Assembly (NCBI GenBank): GCA_963556145.1 | Contig: OY744469.1 | Coordinates: 3,692,767-3,756,766 of the forward strand | Source of the DNA: Hygrocybe punicea | Taxonomy: Eukaryota; Basidiomycota; Agaricomycetes; Agaricales; Hygrophoraceae | DNA: 64,000 nt | Direction: 5' to 3' | Part shown: piece after piece, positions 23,825-35,000 of the stretch | Position numbering within the stretch: position 1 is the stretch's first letter | Layout: every line of letters starts with the position of its first letter | The notes under the pieces: generated by a model | Database searches by the model: none | Told to the model about the DNA's origin: nothing | Seen by the model: only the letters and a program-made list of their open reading frames with translations | Position numbers and translations under genes: made by a program

Positions 23825-26800
23825 CTAATACATATAATGATGGCCTATCCAATGATTACGATGCTCCACCCAACTCTGCCCTGCATGGTCTGAATGGAGA
23901 ACAATTGATGCCCTGATGCCTTTGTAGTGGAGATTGAAGTGAGTAATGCGGGCAGAGGGAAAGAGAGCTATGTCTCCGTTCCTCAAGCGTACCACCAAGC
24001 CCAGCTCAAGCAAACAAAGCTCACCACCAGAATGGTCACCTATCACCAAAACAAGACAAACACGTCGATCCTTTACATCCCTGTGGCAACGTGTGATGAC
24101 ATTGATGTTCAGAACAAAGCCACTGAATGGATGAACGGGGGATGCTTCCTTCCCTGGGAGCACATCCACGAACATAGACAGGTCCTCGTACATTTCAGGC
24201 AGGTGCTCAATAAGCTGAGAGGAATGTATGAGCACACCAAATGAATGACCTTGATTCGACACCGACCTTTCCTTCTACCCACAAAAAAAAATCCTCAAAA
24301 GTATTGCAAAGGTTTGTATATTCACGCGCATGTTCCTTGAGTTCCTCAGAGACGCGTGGCATGAGTTGATAGTAATTGGTCTTTGAGCACCCTTTGCGAC
24401 GTAGCAGATATGGGTGCACATCATGGGGCGCACCATCTCCCTGTTCCAATGTATTAGTAACTGTGTGATAACTGTCAGCCATGAACGCACACGCGGTCCA
24501 TTTCTCATATACACATCAAAGTGAATAGCAGGAAACTTGATGCCACTTGAAGCCTCAGAACCATCAGTATAAACCAGGGAAGGGCCACTCTCCACAAGCA
24601 AAGCATTGCGTATGTTCCGTTCGAGGGACGAGCGCATGTCCTGTGGCATATCTCCCCAGATGAATGCAGCCAGTGATCCATCAGAGCAATTGAGATGGAC
24701 GTCTTTGCTGCAACCATGCCGATGTTGGTGGCCAATATAACACAAGGAGAAACAAAACTCACCCATCAAAAATATTTTCATCCATCAAAACATATCTATT
24801 TGGGCCCTTGACACCGCTCTCATCATATAGCTCAGAAATCTATCAAGGTCACATCAATTCTGCCCCACTCTCAAGTTCATATAACCCTTACCATACGGGC
24901 AAAATCATCACTACCCTTGGGAACCTGGGCATTGAGAGCATACAGTCTTTGCTGATCTGTATATGCTTTCCTTGCCTCATATTCTCTTGGGTATGGGACT
25001 GTCTTGTTCTGTCTAGCATCCATAACAAATCTAGTGTTAAGAACCATGTAGTTCGGGGACACGGGGTCAGGAACCAGAAAACCGCACAGCGGAGGGGCCT
25101 GTACGACGCTACCCAAGCTGAGCTGATGCTGAACATGGTTCTGAATGTCACTGCCTGCATCCGAGAATGGTGACAACGGCCGTTCGTCCATGTTCAATTG
25201 CCTTGAGGACATGTAAGAATGGAGTAGGTTTTGATTCATAATATGGAGTTGTGCAGGCACCACCAAACGTCCCATTAGAGGCTCCAGACACCGCGCCCAG
25301 ATTTCACGGTTCTGCGTGAGGGACAGAAAAGAGCTGACAAAATATTATTACTATTACACCTATTAAACCCTGATCACTTACTTTTTTTGGATGCTGTCGA
25401 AGAAATGATCAGACACATCCAAGTCCGAGCAGTCTATGTCTCCCTTCAAATCCATATCATGAAGCAAACTTGGTGAGAACATAGTGGAAAGTCTCAAAGG
25501 GATGTGACGTCGTAGGTAGTCTATGAGAGGAATTAGACGTTCACAAACATCCTTCCCTGCATCCGTTTCTAAAGCGTTTGGTAGGTCAAACTCTATGAGA
25601 TAAACAGTTGTGCACAGAGGGAGCTACTCACCAGGATCAGGCCAGCGAAGAGTATTTGATATGGCGTAAATCTCATCAAACTTCATCTGCGAAATCTCAG
25701 CCCTGCAGTTGTTCGCTGCAATAATCATCAGAAAGTATATAGATCCTGTGAGACAACCTTAGCATGGACCGTGCATGACAGTAAGAGGAAGCTCACCAGC
25801 ACCGGCAATGGAAGCAAACTTTGTACCGATTCCTACCCATGTGTGAAAGGTTGATAATGACGGGCCACCATCCATCCCCATTAAGTGAAGATTGTAGACA
25901 TTAGCCACTGACTTATACCTGTTCGTCCTCAAGATGCTACAGGAAGCTGATAAGACACAGCGTGTCAACATAAGAAGGACCCACCAGTCTGCTTTTGCTG
26001 CTAGCTGCAGCATATTAATCATAGTAATGAATTCCAGCCCAGTGGCCATTTCCAGGCTGCGTTGGCAACGCCGGACCACGGACTGCAGAGAGTCCGTCAC
26101 GAAAGCACCATTCTCACCCTCCCATGCCCCACCTGCCACCAAAGCTCGCATTGACTGCATCCATTTCTGGGTTGATGCATTCGACAAATTGCTGATAGCA
26201 CCCTGTGATAAATTGGAGATAGCCTCTGTGGCACGTCCTCCCAAAGTGCTGACAGGCTTCTCAATGACCTCCCAAGCTTTCTGCTGCTTCTTCCCTTTGT
26301 TCTTTTTCTTGTGCTTCGTACCACCACGATTGCATTCCCCAACCCTGTGAACCGCATACGCGCCCGCCCCAGCACCACAACCTTCCCGCTCCCCAATACG
26401 GTTTGAACGGCGTCGCTCCCTTCGATCCAATTGGTTTTGGGCAGTGTAAGAATGCGCGTGGTTGGTGTGGATCTGGATGTATGGAGGAAGAACTTAGAAA
26501 AAAAGGGAAACGGGGAATGTTGCTCACCGTATTTGCACTGGCATTCTGCAGGGAGTCCAGCGCGATGTGTGAAGGTTCGGGCGTCGAAGGAAAAACTCCA
26601 AACGCTGAGGAGACGACCTGGGTGGGTGAAGGAAAGCTACCACAAAATGGACTCCCTGGACTGGCAGAATGTGTGCGGTCACCGTCTGCATTCTGTGAGA
26701 AGGACTTGAGCCTGATGTGTGAAGGGAATGGTCGCAAAGGCTGCGTCCACATGGACATGGACTCACTGCACTGGCAGAATGTGTGTGGTCAGCATCCCAT

Positions 26801-27197
26801 GAGAAGGACCGGAGCTGGACATGTGAAAGTTCAGCCGTGGAAGGCAGTCATGGTCCAGTGGACTCACCAGAGTGGCAGAATGCATTGGGTCTGTGTCATT
26901 CCGAGAGACCGGACTTGCAGAATGCACATGGTTACCGAAGGCATAGAGCTTTTGGTATATGGCAAATATACCTGGTGGCAGACTGTCGGCAGATTGATGG
27001 AGGAACTGGAGCATGTCCAAGAGCTCCTTCGGTGAAAAGTCCATCAGTACCGGAAGCAGTCCCAAAAAGGTGCACGTTTTATCGCCGTAAAACGTGCACC
27101 TTTTTGGGACACCCCCTGATGCATCAGCCGCTCCACTGGGCCCGCGAGACCAAAAGCGTTCGACAGAATGCTCAAAATACTTATCATACGCCGTCAT
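23825..27197 (-). CDS. TET/JBP-like 2OG-Fe(II) dioxygenase
   Basis: Multi-exon gene. The last exon holds the catalytic double-stranded beta helix: GFVLNINVITRCHRDVKD gives the HxD iron ligands (about 24077-24085), GGELCLLELGLVVRLRNGD follows, then ITHFNLHYKGIRASIV gives the distal His and the 2-oxoglutarate-binding Arg. This pattern is that of fungal TET/JBP enzymes, which oxidise 5-methylcytosine or thymine in DNA. Upstream exons encode VYNLHLMGMDGGPSLSTF, an all-alpha region, and a basic N-terminus (DRRERRRSNRIGERE, KHKKKNKGKKQQK) likely to be nuclear. Sequence at 26960-27197 (AYDKYFEHSVERFWSRG, SPKELLDMLQFLHQS) is probably the extreme N-terminus, separated by a repeat-filled stretch; that join is uncertain. 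Family knowledge: basidiomycete TET/JBP genes are expanded and often sit beside transposons. Here the 3' neighbour is T1, 98 bp away. Confidence 0.8.
26540..26960. repeat. Degenerate ~110 bp tandem repeat
   Basis: Variants of GGACTCxxTGxACTGGCAGAATG followed by GTGTG(C/T)GGTCA and GAGAAGGAC recur near 26645, 26760 and 26860, with an older copy near 26540. They fall in the 5' part of the TET/JBP locus, probably intronic, and produce spurious open frames on both strands. Confidence 0.6.
27059..27110. repeat. Perfect 52 bp hairpin
   Basis: Two 23 bp arms (27059-27081 and 27088-27110) are exact reverse complements around the loop TCGCCG. The arms begin GTCCCAAAAAGGTGCACG. It interrupts an otherwise continuous reading of the TET/JBP N-terminal region. 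Confidence 0.95.
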
Positions 27198-27256
27198 CCC
27201 ACATAAAAGGATCTTGGCTGCAAGACCGACAAAGGTGAAAGAGCCAGTAGGTAAGA

Positions 27257-29043
27257 GTGAATGCTAAACTTTCTACGTACTGTAAACTTGAACTCACCTA
27301 TCTCCATGGAAAAGACAAAGGCACCATGTCAACCCTGGCGACTTTCATCCCCAGTATGATCTTTCCTCTGCCCTCAGAGCATGAATTCACCAAGGTACCG
27401 ACTTCAACCTCCACGGCCCCGTACCAGGTCGGCATACCACCCCCCAATCAGGAAGGCCGTCCCGCTTTCATCATATGTGATCCATCTTTACCCCATCGCA
27501 TGCTGGTGTCGCTTCAAGCCTACCTGCAAACTGCACCTGGCAGACAGCTAGCCCCCTCTGCAGTGCTCATTCAAGCCGTTGCAGGACTGGAGAGGTCCCT
27601 GAGGGGTTATGTCCTAGACCATGAAACATCATCCAACCTCCTTTTCCATCGTGCTTTCAACCCCATCAGCTGTGCAGTGGAGGAGGTGGACAGTAATCCG
27701 TCGCAGCCTGTGACTACCACACGTAACACACTGTTCAACCAGATTCCCGATGGAACCTATCGCCCACACCGAGACGCGGACGCACAGCTTCACGTCGAGT
27801 TCAAGAGCTGGACAGCATTTTCACATCATGCGACGAATATATTACAGCTTGGTCGTAACAGTACAGTTCTGGAGCTGAGCCCTAGTGAGACAGGGCATCG
27901 CTCCATAATATTTAAGGTGTGCTGATCTGAACCTACAGGAAACGCTCACCTCACCATTTGTACCCCCAGATTGGGATATCTATGCTGTCAGATCTGAAAA
28001 AGATACCATATGCTCTGCTCTTTGGAGGTGATTGGTACATGCTCTTCACTCTTTGCCCAATCCCTGGAGGGCCCCTGCACGGCCTTCTGTGCTCAGATAT
28101 TCTGCATATCCTGGATGCGACAACGTCATTTATGCCCCTAATCATTTACTGTCTGTTGGGTGTGGGTGCCAAGGTCTTGGACGTGCCGCAGCATGTCCAA
28201 GTTCCTACAATCTCATTGGTAACGTCATTAGGCCATACACGACACGCAACGAAAACAGCTAACGCAAACATCCATGCAAATGCTGCTAAGCTGGCAACAA
28301 TATTTCCTGGTGTAACTTTACAGGTGCTTTTCTTTCCATCAATCGCTTCGTCTCAATCAAAGGTCATTTTAGGCTGAAAATTTAGGGCTAACATTCGATC
28401 TCGATCGATGTCAACAGGAGACGTATGTGCTGAGTCTTTGCAATGTCATGTCTTCTTTGCACATGCGTGGGCCTCCTCCCTCCACCTTCAAGCAGTGGCT
28501 GCACAAGGCGACGCGAGTTCTGAAGTCACTTCCTTGGCAACATCAGCAATGCCGAAAACTTATTCTTACAACATATCTGGAGAGGGGATCAGTTGGGAAT
28601 GTATTCAGAGGGCATTACGCTGATATGCAACAAGAAGACATTGTCGGAAAGGTTGTGGTGGATGGGCCGTCTCAGGAACTGCTATATCACGAAGCGAGAA
28701 TATATGCAGATCTCACAGCACTTCAGGGCTCAGCAATACCATCTGTGCATGGTCTCTATGTCAGTGGGCATCTTCTTGTGCTGGTCATGCAATATGGAGG
28801 AGAGAAATTTAGGTCCTTCTCTGACCTTACATTGCGTCAGCGGTATGTCCCCACCTATACTAGACTATCACATCTACTTTACTCTTTTTAGGTCAGATCT
28901 TTGGGCTACTCTCCTGTTACTTCATCAGGCAGGAGTTTGCCACCAAGACTTACGTCCTGACAATGTGGTCTTATCTCCCACAGGCACCATCCATGTACTG
29001 GACTTCTCACATGCGACTCTCCATAACTGCAGGGGAAATAGGT
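27257..29043 (+). CDS. Kinase-like protein (fungal type)
   Basis: Spliced gene divergent from the TET/JBP gene. The N-terminal exon (likely Met near 27324, TLATFIPSMIFPLPSEHEF) and a central exon (PGGPLHGLLCSDILHILD) are of unknown function. The C-terminal part is a protein-kinase-like fold: glycine-loop-like ERGSVGNVFRG, a Lys in VGKVVVDG, a Glu in LLYHEARIY, the catalytic loop VCHQDLRPDNVVL (HxDxxxxN), and IHVLDFSHA in place of the usual DFG. One intron follows LRQR (about 28842-28891). The substrate is unknown, and the DFS variant means activity is not assured. The tail after HNCRG may be spliced on to a stop near 29118. Similar kinase-like genes are common as multigene families in Agaricomycetes. 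Confidence 0.65.
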
Positions 29044-29279
29044 GAATGTTCAGAGCTTCAGGATGCCAGGCTGATGCTGCGGTTCCCTCCATCTGAACCC
29101 CATGATTCATATTATTAAAATGTGCAGTATTTCAGTGACGTTTTGTTTTGTCAAATGGTACAAATAAAAATAGGCGAGATACTAAATATGTGTTAGTACA
29201 CAAGTTTTTCTCTCGCGTCTCACGTAGGCTCCCTCGCATCTCTCTCTAAGCTCTCTCGCATCTCTCTCTCTTTGCTGAT

Positions 29280-31073
29280 ATGGGACGGAAAGCTGTGAAA
29301 CAACGTAAGGAGGAAACCAAAGCAAAACGACGGCGCACCACCCAAGGGCCTGCCACTTCTGTGCCAGATGGACCCACAATGGTGTCCGATGAAGAGACGG
29401 AGACGGAGCCTGTCGTAAAGACAACGAATGACAATATGAATGGGGTCAAGGCCATTGCAGAGCTGGGGAAAAGAGTGAGATTTGTTACCACTACACGCAC
29501 AACCCAATCACGTTCCTCCATCGCTTCAAAATCTGGAGATACCCTTTCCACACAGGCACATTCCAATGCAGAAGCATCAAAGCTGCAAAGCCAGGAAAAA
29601 ACCTCAGTCAACGAAGTCCAGCATCCTGGGCGTAAGGCGTCAAGTGGAGTCGCTGCCTTGCTTCAAAGGTTAGCCATGGATGATGTTTCCGAGGAATCTG
29701 GTGAGGAATTTGGTGAGGAATTTGATGTCAATGAGTATGAGGAAGAGGAAAACTCCCAGGAAAGAGTTGATGAGGAGGAAGAGCTCAAGAGGTGGCGCGT
29801 GACCGATGATAACGATGTCATCAAGTTCAAGCCAAAGCTGAAGACCACAACTAGCAATAAGGTAGCAAAAGGGAAGATTACAGTGGAATTGAGTGAAAGT
29901 GATGATGACGACGACGGTGAGTTGCTTCTCCGCAACAGAAAGGGAATGATCTTACATTATCACATTTAATAGAACCATTCAACTTCACCGTTGAAATAAA
30001 TGATAGATCGAAAGGGTCACGCACTGTGGAAATTCTGTCATCAATGCTGTCTTGGGGCGATTTCCAGCAAAAACTAGCAGAGGCACTCAACATATATCCG
30101 ACATCACTACGGGCACAGTATCGATTCAGCTCTGAGAATAAAGACTCACTGCCATGTGATCTCACCTCACAGCAACAATTTACCACTATGCTGCTACGTC
30201 TTCGTCCTCTGGTAGTCCCAGCAATGTTCACCAACAGTTAGCGTTCTGCAAGAAAAATGAAAGCTGTGGCAGTGCAAATCTTCAACAAAGGTGACGATCC
30301 TGTGCAAAATAATATAAAGGTCTGTAGCACTTTTGCTCGCGGCCATAACTAAATTAGTATCAACAGAAAAATCCTGGAGCTTCAAAGACGTCGACCGTCG
30401 GTGACAAGGAAATTGTAAAGTCCAATGGGGATTTGTTCCTTGAGCAAAAAGTTGCAGCTAGAAGGGCACTTATTGAAGCGCATTCGTGTGACACTCATAG
30501 CCTTCCCGACAAGCCTGTCCTATGTTGGAAAGATTCCCAGAACTCCTGCTACCCCATTACCGAAAGTAACCTCAATTTATGGGCCACCAAGATCATGTGT
30601 TTGGTTGTTTTATTCCAGTCAAATGACGCTGACCTTTCACTGAAGGTCAGAGATCCTGGGAACAATACTATTGACGTGAAACCTGCGGAACTCAACTTCT
30701 ACAGCAATGCACCACGTTCCAGGAATCCCGGCCGTCCAATAACACAGACACAGGCACAGGCACCGCTGCCCAACCCAGGTTTTCCATATGGCTATTACCC
30801 CCCACCATATCCCCCGACATGGCCCGGCTACAGTCAAGGCCCACCATCCACTCTCAATCCAGCACAAACTGCAGCAGTTGCGCCTATCAAAGTCAACTAT
30901 CCCATGATAATTCCTTGGTTGAACTATTGCGACCAACATCCTGATCGCTGTGGAGAAGATTTCAGTGCACATGCTGATAAATTCAATAAAGAAGGTTATC
31001 GCCGTCTCCACCAGCTTACTGGAGAACGTGTTTCTGTGGAAAAGTTGTCTGATTGGCTTGGAATTGGTAAAGG
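29280..31073 (+). pseudogene. S-family accessory gene S1, split by copia insertion
   Basis: The N-terminus has basic stretches (KQRKEETKAKRRR) and long acidic runs (SEESGEEFGEEFD, SESDDDDD). Exon 1 ends at 29916 (intron 29917-29972). Next comes a compact domain (FNFTVEINDRSKGSRTVEI ... QQKLAEALNIYP) that aligns by pattern with S2 and S3. Then follow a Cys/His stretch ending SNLNLWATKI, a TIDVKP motif, a Pro/Gly/Tyr-rich linker, and a SAM-like segment (IIPWLNYCDQH ... VEKLSDWLGIGKG). The copia element sits 3' of that. Removing it and one copy of the 5 bp duplication adds nine codons and a TGA at 36783-36785. One exon join near 30200-30290 could not be resolved. The role is unknown; the two relatives lie inside Tc1-like elements. 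Confidence 0.65.
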
Positions 31074-31300
31074 TGTTAGGTTGTGATGAGTCACTCTACC
31101 ACAAGAGAGTATGGACTTAGTAGATTTCGAAGATTGTGGCTGATTGTTTGTATCTATTTGTCCCAAAGCGGTCAAACCTGGTGGGGAGCTCACTGTGTAT
31201 CCTCAGTATTCACAGTGACCTCCTACCAGGTGAGTAGTATAGTTTTGTATCACACAATATATTAGTATTCACAGTGACCTCCTACCAGTTTATTTCAATA
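31074..31300 (+). repeat. copia 5' LTR
   Basis: 227 bp, starting TGTTAGGTTGTGATGAG and ending TTTATTTCAATA. The solo copy at 38839-39065, with a perfect 5 bp duplication, fixes both ends. The termini are therefore TG...TA, not TG...CA. Confidence 0.95.
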
Positions 31301-32055
31301 GGTTATGAGCCCTGCGCTCTAGCTTAACGAATAACCGCCCCCCCTTCGCCCAAACCGTTTGTTACTACGCCGAATCGATTGGGAACAACTATCGTACGCT
31401 AAAACCTCGCCGTTCCCGAGATCGACCCCTGTTTTCGACAACTACCCATCAGACCGACTCGAATCGTTGTCAGTGCTCGCTTCGGCACGTATACTTTGCC
31501 CTAGCAACAGTACAACGTCCTCGTCTTAGCGCTTCGTTGTCCGGAGTCGATTTACTTCGCCTGTGTTAGTAACTTCAGAACAGTTTATTGCTGTTTCTGA
31601 GTCTATTTGGGTTTTGGGCTACTGTGGTTGTGTGAGGTCATTGTAGGCCGCTTTTTGGGCTTGGGTTAGGCTTGATTTCGTCTCAAATAGGTGTGTGGGG
31701 TGTGCATCCATCTTGTCTGACAGTTCTACCTGTTGGGAGTGGTTATTGGTCTGTTGAGAAAGGACTAGAACAAGGCCAAGTCATAGTGAAGTGCTACTTC
31801 CCTGGGCCTCCTCTGGAGTGTTACCCCAGTTGCCTCTGCACCCCTCATTGTGATACAGCACGTAGGGAGATTGGGCTGGCGGGTATTCAGTTGCCTCCCC
31901 TTCAGATTTTGGTCTGAAGACTCTCCATTTTCAACTACTGCTGTCCTGAGCCGATTTCGTCTGATTGAGAACAGACTGGTAATCTCTCTGCTTTAAGGAG
32001 ACTGTTTCCAGCTTCACTTCCTACCACACCCCCCACATCTAACTAGAGTCGTATA
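31301..32055 (+). other. copia untranslated leader
   Basis: Sequence between the 5' LTR and the gag-pol start. It begins with the presumed primer-binding site. No conserved coding frame is seen. Confidence 0.7.
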
Positions 32056-35000
32056 TTGAGCACCATCATGTCTTCTGACACTAAACGTACATTCCCCGCT
32101 CTCTCCAGCTCCAATTGGGGTCAGTGGTCTGACAACATGGAGGCTTATTTAGCCACCAAGGAGCTTTGGGAATACGTTGATGGTTCTACGCCCCAGCCCA
32201 TGCCAGCTGATGCTGCACATCCTACTGCTGCTGAGAAGAAAGAGCTTGCTGAGTGGAAGAGGAAAGCTGCAAAAGCTAGTGGGGAGATTTGGCTTGCACT
32301 GGAGGACAACCAGAAAGTGCACGTAAAAGCCTCAAAGGGGAATCCTGTTGCGATGTGGAAGGCCTTAGAGGCAGTCCACCTCCAAAAACGGCCAGGCGCT
32401 CGTTTCAATGCCTACAAAATCCTGTTCAGCACTCGCAAAGATGACAATGAGACACTCACTGAGCTCATGGCTCGTGCTGACAAGGCCATGCAGGACATTC
32501 AAGCCCTGCGTCCACCTGGATTCACCCTTGACGACCTCGACAAAGAACTCCTTTCCATGAGTCTCATCCTCGCTCTCCCCTCCGAATTCGATAACTTTGC
32601 CTCATCGCTACTCCTCCTCGACACTCTTGACCTCGACAAACTCAAATCCGCATTCCAAAACGAAGAAAGCCAACGTCTTGCGCGCACCCTTGGTACTTCA
32701 TCCCACCTTGCTTCATTCGCTTCAAAAGTCACCTGCTATTTTTGTGGAAAAGAGGGCCATGTTGAGAGGGACTGCTCATTGAAGCAGAAAGCCTCAGCTG
32801 AGGCCAAAAAGCAGGGTGGCAACAAGCAGGGTCAGGGAAACCAACGGGCTTGGAAGCGCAGACAAAATGCAAAGGAGGCCTCCCAAGACATTCCTGAGAG
32901 CGCTCCTGTGCAAGCCAGCAATATTGCTGTTGTTGAGTTTGCAGGCAATGCAAGTTATCTTCCTCCTTCTCACCGCAGCAATTGGCTGCAATCTCGAGCA
33001 TGCACTGACTGGAACCCGGATACAGGTGCCACATCACATATGACACCCCACCAACACTGGTTTCGCTCCTATTCCCCTCACATTGTCCCAATTCGCCTTG
33101 CCAATGATTCAATCATCTACTCGGCTGGGATGGGATCTGTTGAGTTTCAACCAGTCGCTAGGAGTATACCCCTGTATCCTGTTGTATTCCATGACGTCCT
33201 TCATGTACCTGATCTTGGCAGTAATCTACTCTCTCTGTTCCACCTCACACGTCAGAAAGGCTTCAAAATAGCCATTGAGGATGACAGGGTTCTGTTTCAT
33301 CAGCAGAACCAACTTCGTTTTACTGCCACTGTTGACATTCACAACGTCGGGTACTTGGACGGCAAAGTCATTGTGCCCCAGTCTCAGTCTGCTCACGCAG
33401 TTAGCACTTGTCCCCTGGATCTCACTCTCTGGCATCGTCGTTGTTCCCATCTCAATTTTGCTGATGTGGAACTCATGCACAAGAACAAGCTCGTCACAGG
33501 GATGGTGATCAAGTCTCAGTCTACTCCTGATCCCATCTGTGAACCATGCATCTTTGGAAAGCAACACCGTCATGACATTCCCAAAACAGCCACTCGTCGC
33601 ACTCAGATTCTTGATCTCATCCACATGGATCTGAAGGGCCCACTGCCTGTGCAAACAGCAGAGGGTTATCGCTATTGGGAACTGTTCATTGATGACAAGT
33701 CACGCTGGAAAACTGTTGCTTTCCTGAAGAAAAAGAGTGATGCATTGGCTTCATTCAAGCTGTTCAAGGCAGATGCAGAGAACCAGACTGGCAGGAGAAT
33801 CCGGTCCACCAGGGATGACAAAGGAGGTGAATACATTGGCCATGAATATGTTGACTTCTGTGCCAGTGAGGGAATCAAATGCCAACACACTGAACCAAAT
33901 GAACCCCATCAGAATGGAGTTGCAGAACGTGCCAATCGTGATGTAGCTGGTGGCGCTACTGCACTCCTGGTTCAGGCAAAACTCCCTCCCTCCTTCTGGA
34001 AGCTAGCTGTGGCAGCCTTTGTGCACACCAGCAATAGGACACCTACCTCTGCATTGGATGGAGAGACACCCTACTATGTCTGGAAACGTAAACGGCCTGA
34101 CATTTCTTACTTTCGAGTGTTTGGTTGCTTGGCATATGTGCTGGTTCGCAAGGAAAAGAGGAAAGCACTGCAACCACACTCAAAGAAGTGTATCTTTGTT
34201 GGCTATCCAGAAGGTGTCAAAGCATGGAAATTCTGGGACCCAGTAGAAAAGCGGATTATAATCAGTAGCCATGCAGTATTTGATGAGCAGTGTTTCCCTG
34301 GGAACTCTCCCACTGCCATTAACCTTGTCTCTGAGCCACCTGTTGTGGAGGCTCCTCCCAAACATCCTGGAGTGGTGCTCCATCCAGAGGGAGATGATGA
34401 CAATGGTGATGAAGCACCTGCTCCTGCTGCTGAAAATGATCCTGCACCTGGTGTTCCACTTCCTGCTGCTCCTCCAGTAGGTCCTGTTCGCAATCCAGCA
34501 CCTGTTCTTCCACCTCCCAAACGCACGAATCCCCCCAGGTCCAGTCGTCCTCAAGGCTCCCTCAATGAATCTGCACTAGAGAGAAAGTACTTCACTCAGC
34601 CTGTGCCCCTACCTCAAACTCCTCCCCCATCTTCAGCTACACCCACTCCTGATCCCTTGCTTATGCCTCCTGTAAATCCAGTGCCAGCTCCAGCTCCAGC
34701 TTCAACTTCAACTCCATCAACTACATCTGTACATGACTCAAGCAGTGAAGATGAACTTGATCTCCTGCCCAGAGATGAAAGTGATGATGAACTGGAATAC
34801 ATTGATGCTGTCAGAGCAGGTCTGGCTTATGTCACAGAAGGCCAACATCATGCCTACTTGACTTGGGATCAAGCAGTTGAATATGTATTCAATACCTCTG
34901 AGTGGGCATGCAAGACAGTCAATCATGACGGAGAGCCAAACTCCTATGCTGAAGCAATGTCTCGCCCAGAAGAGGAGAGGAAACTCTGGCACAAAGCTGC

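Noticed and set aside
22000..23830. Terminal inverted repeats for the T1 element
   Set aside because: Flanks on both sides were compared by eye; no pair with a TA duplication was convincing. A dotplot is needed.
26403..27035. 210-codon open frame on the plus strand opposite the TET/JBP N-terminus
   Set aside because: It reads through degenerate tandem repeats and lies antisense to a better supported gene; no family resemblance.
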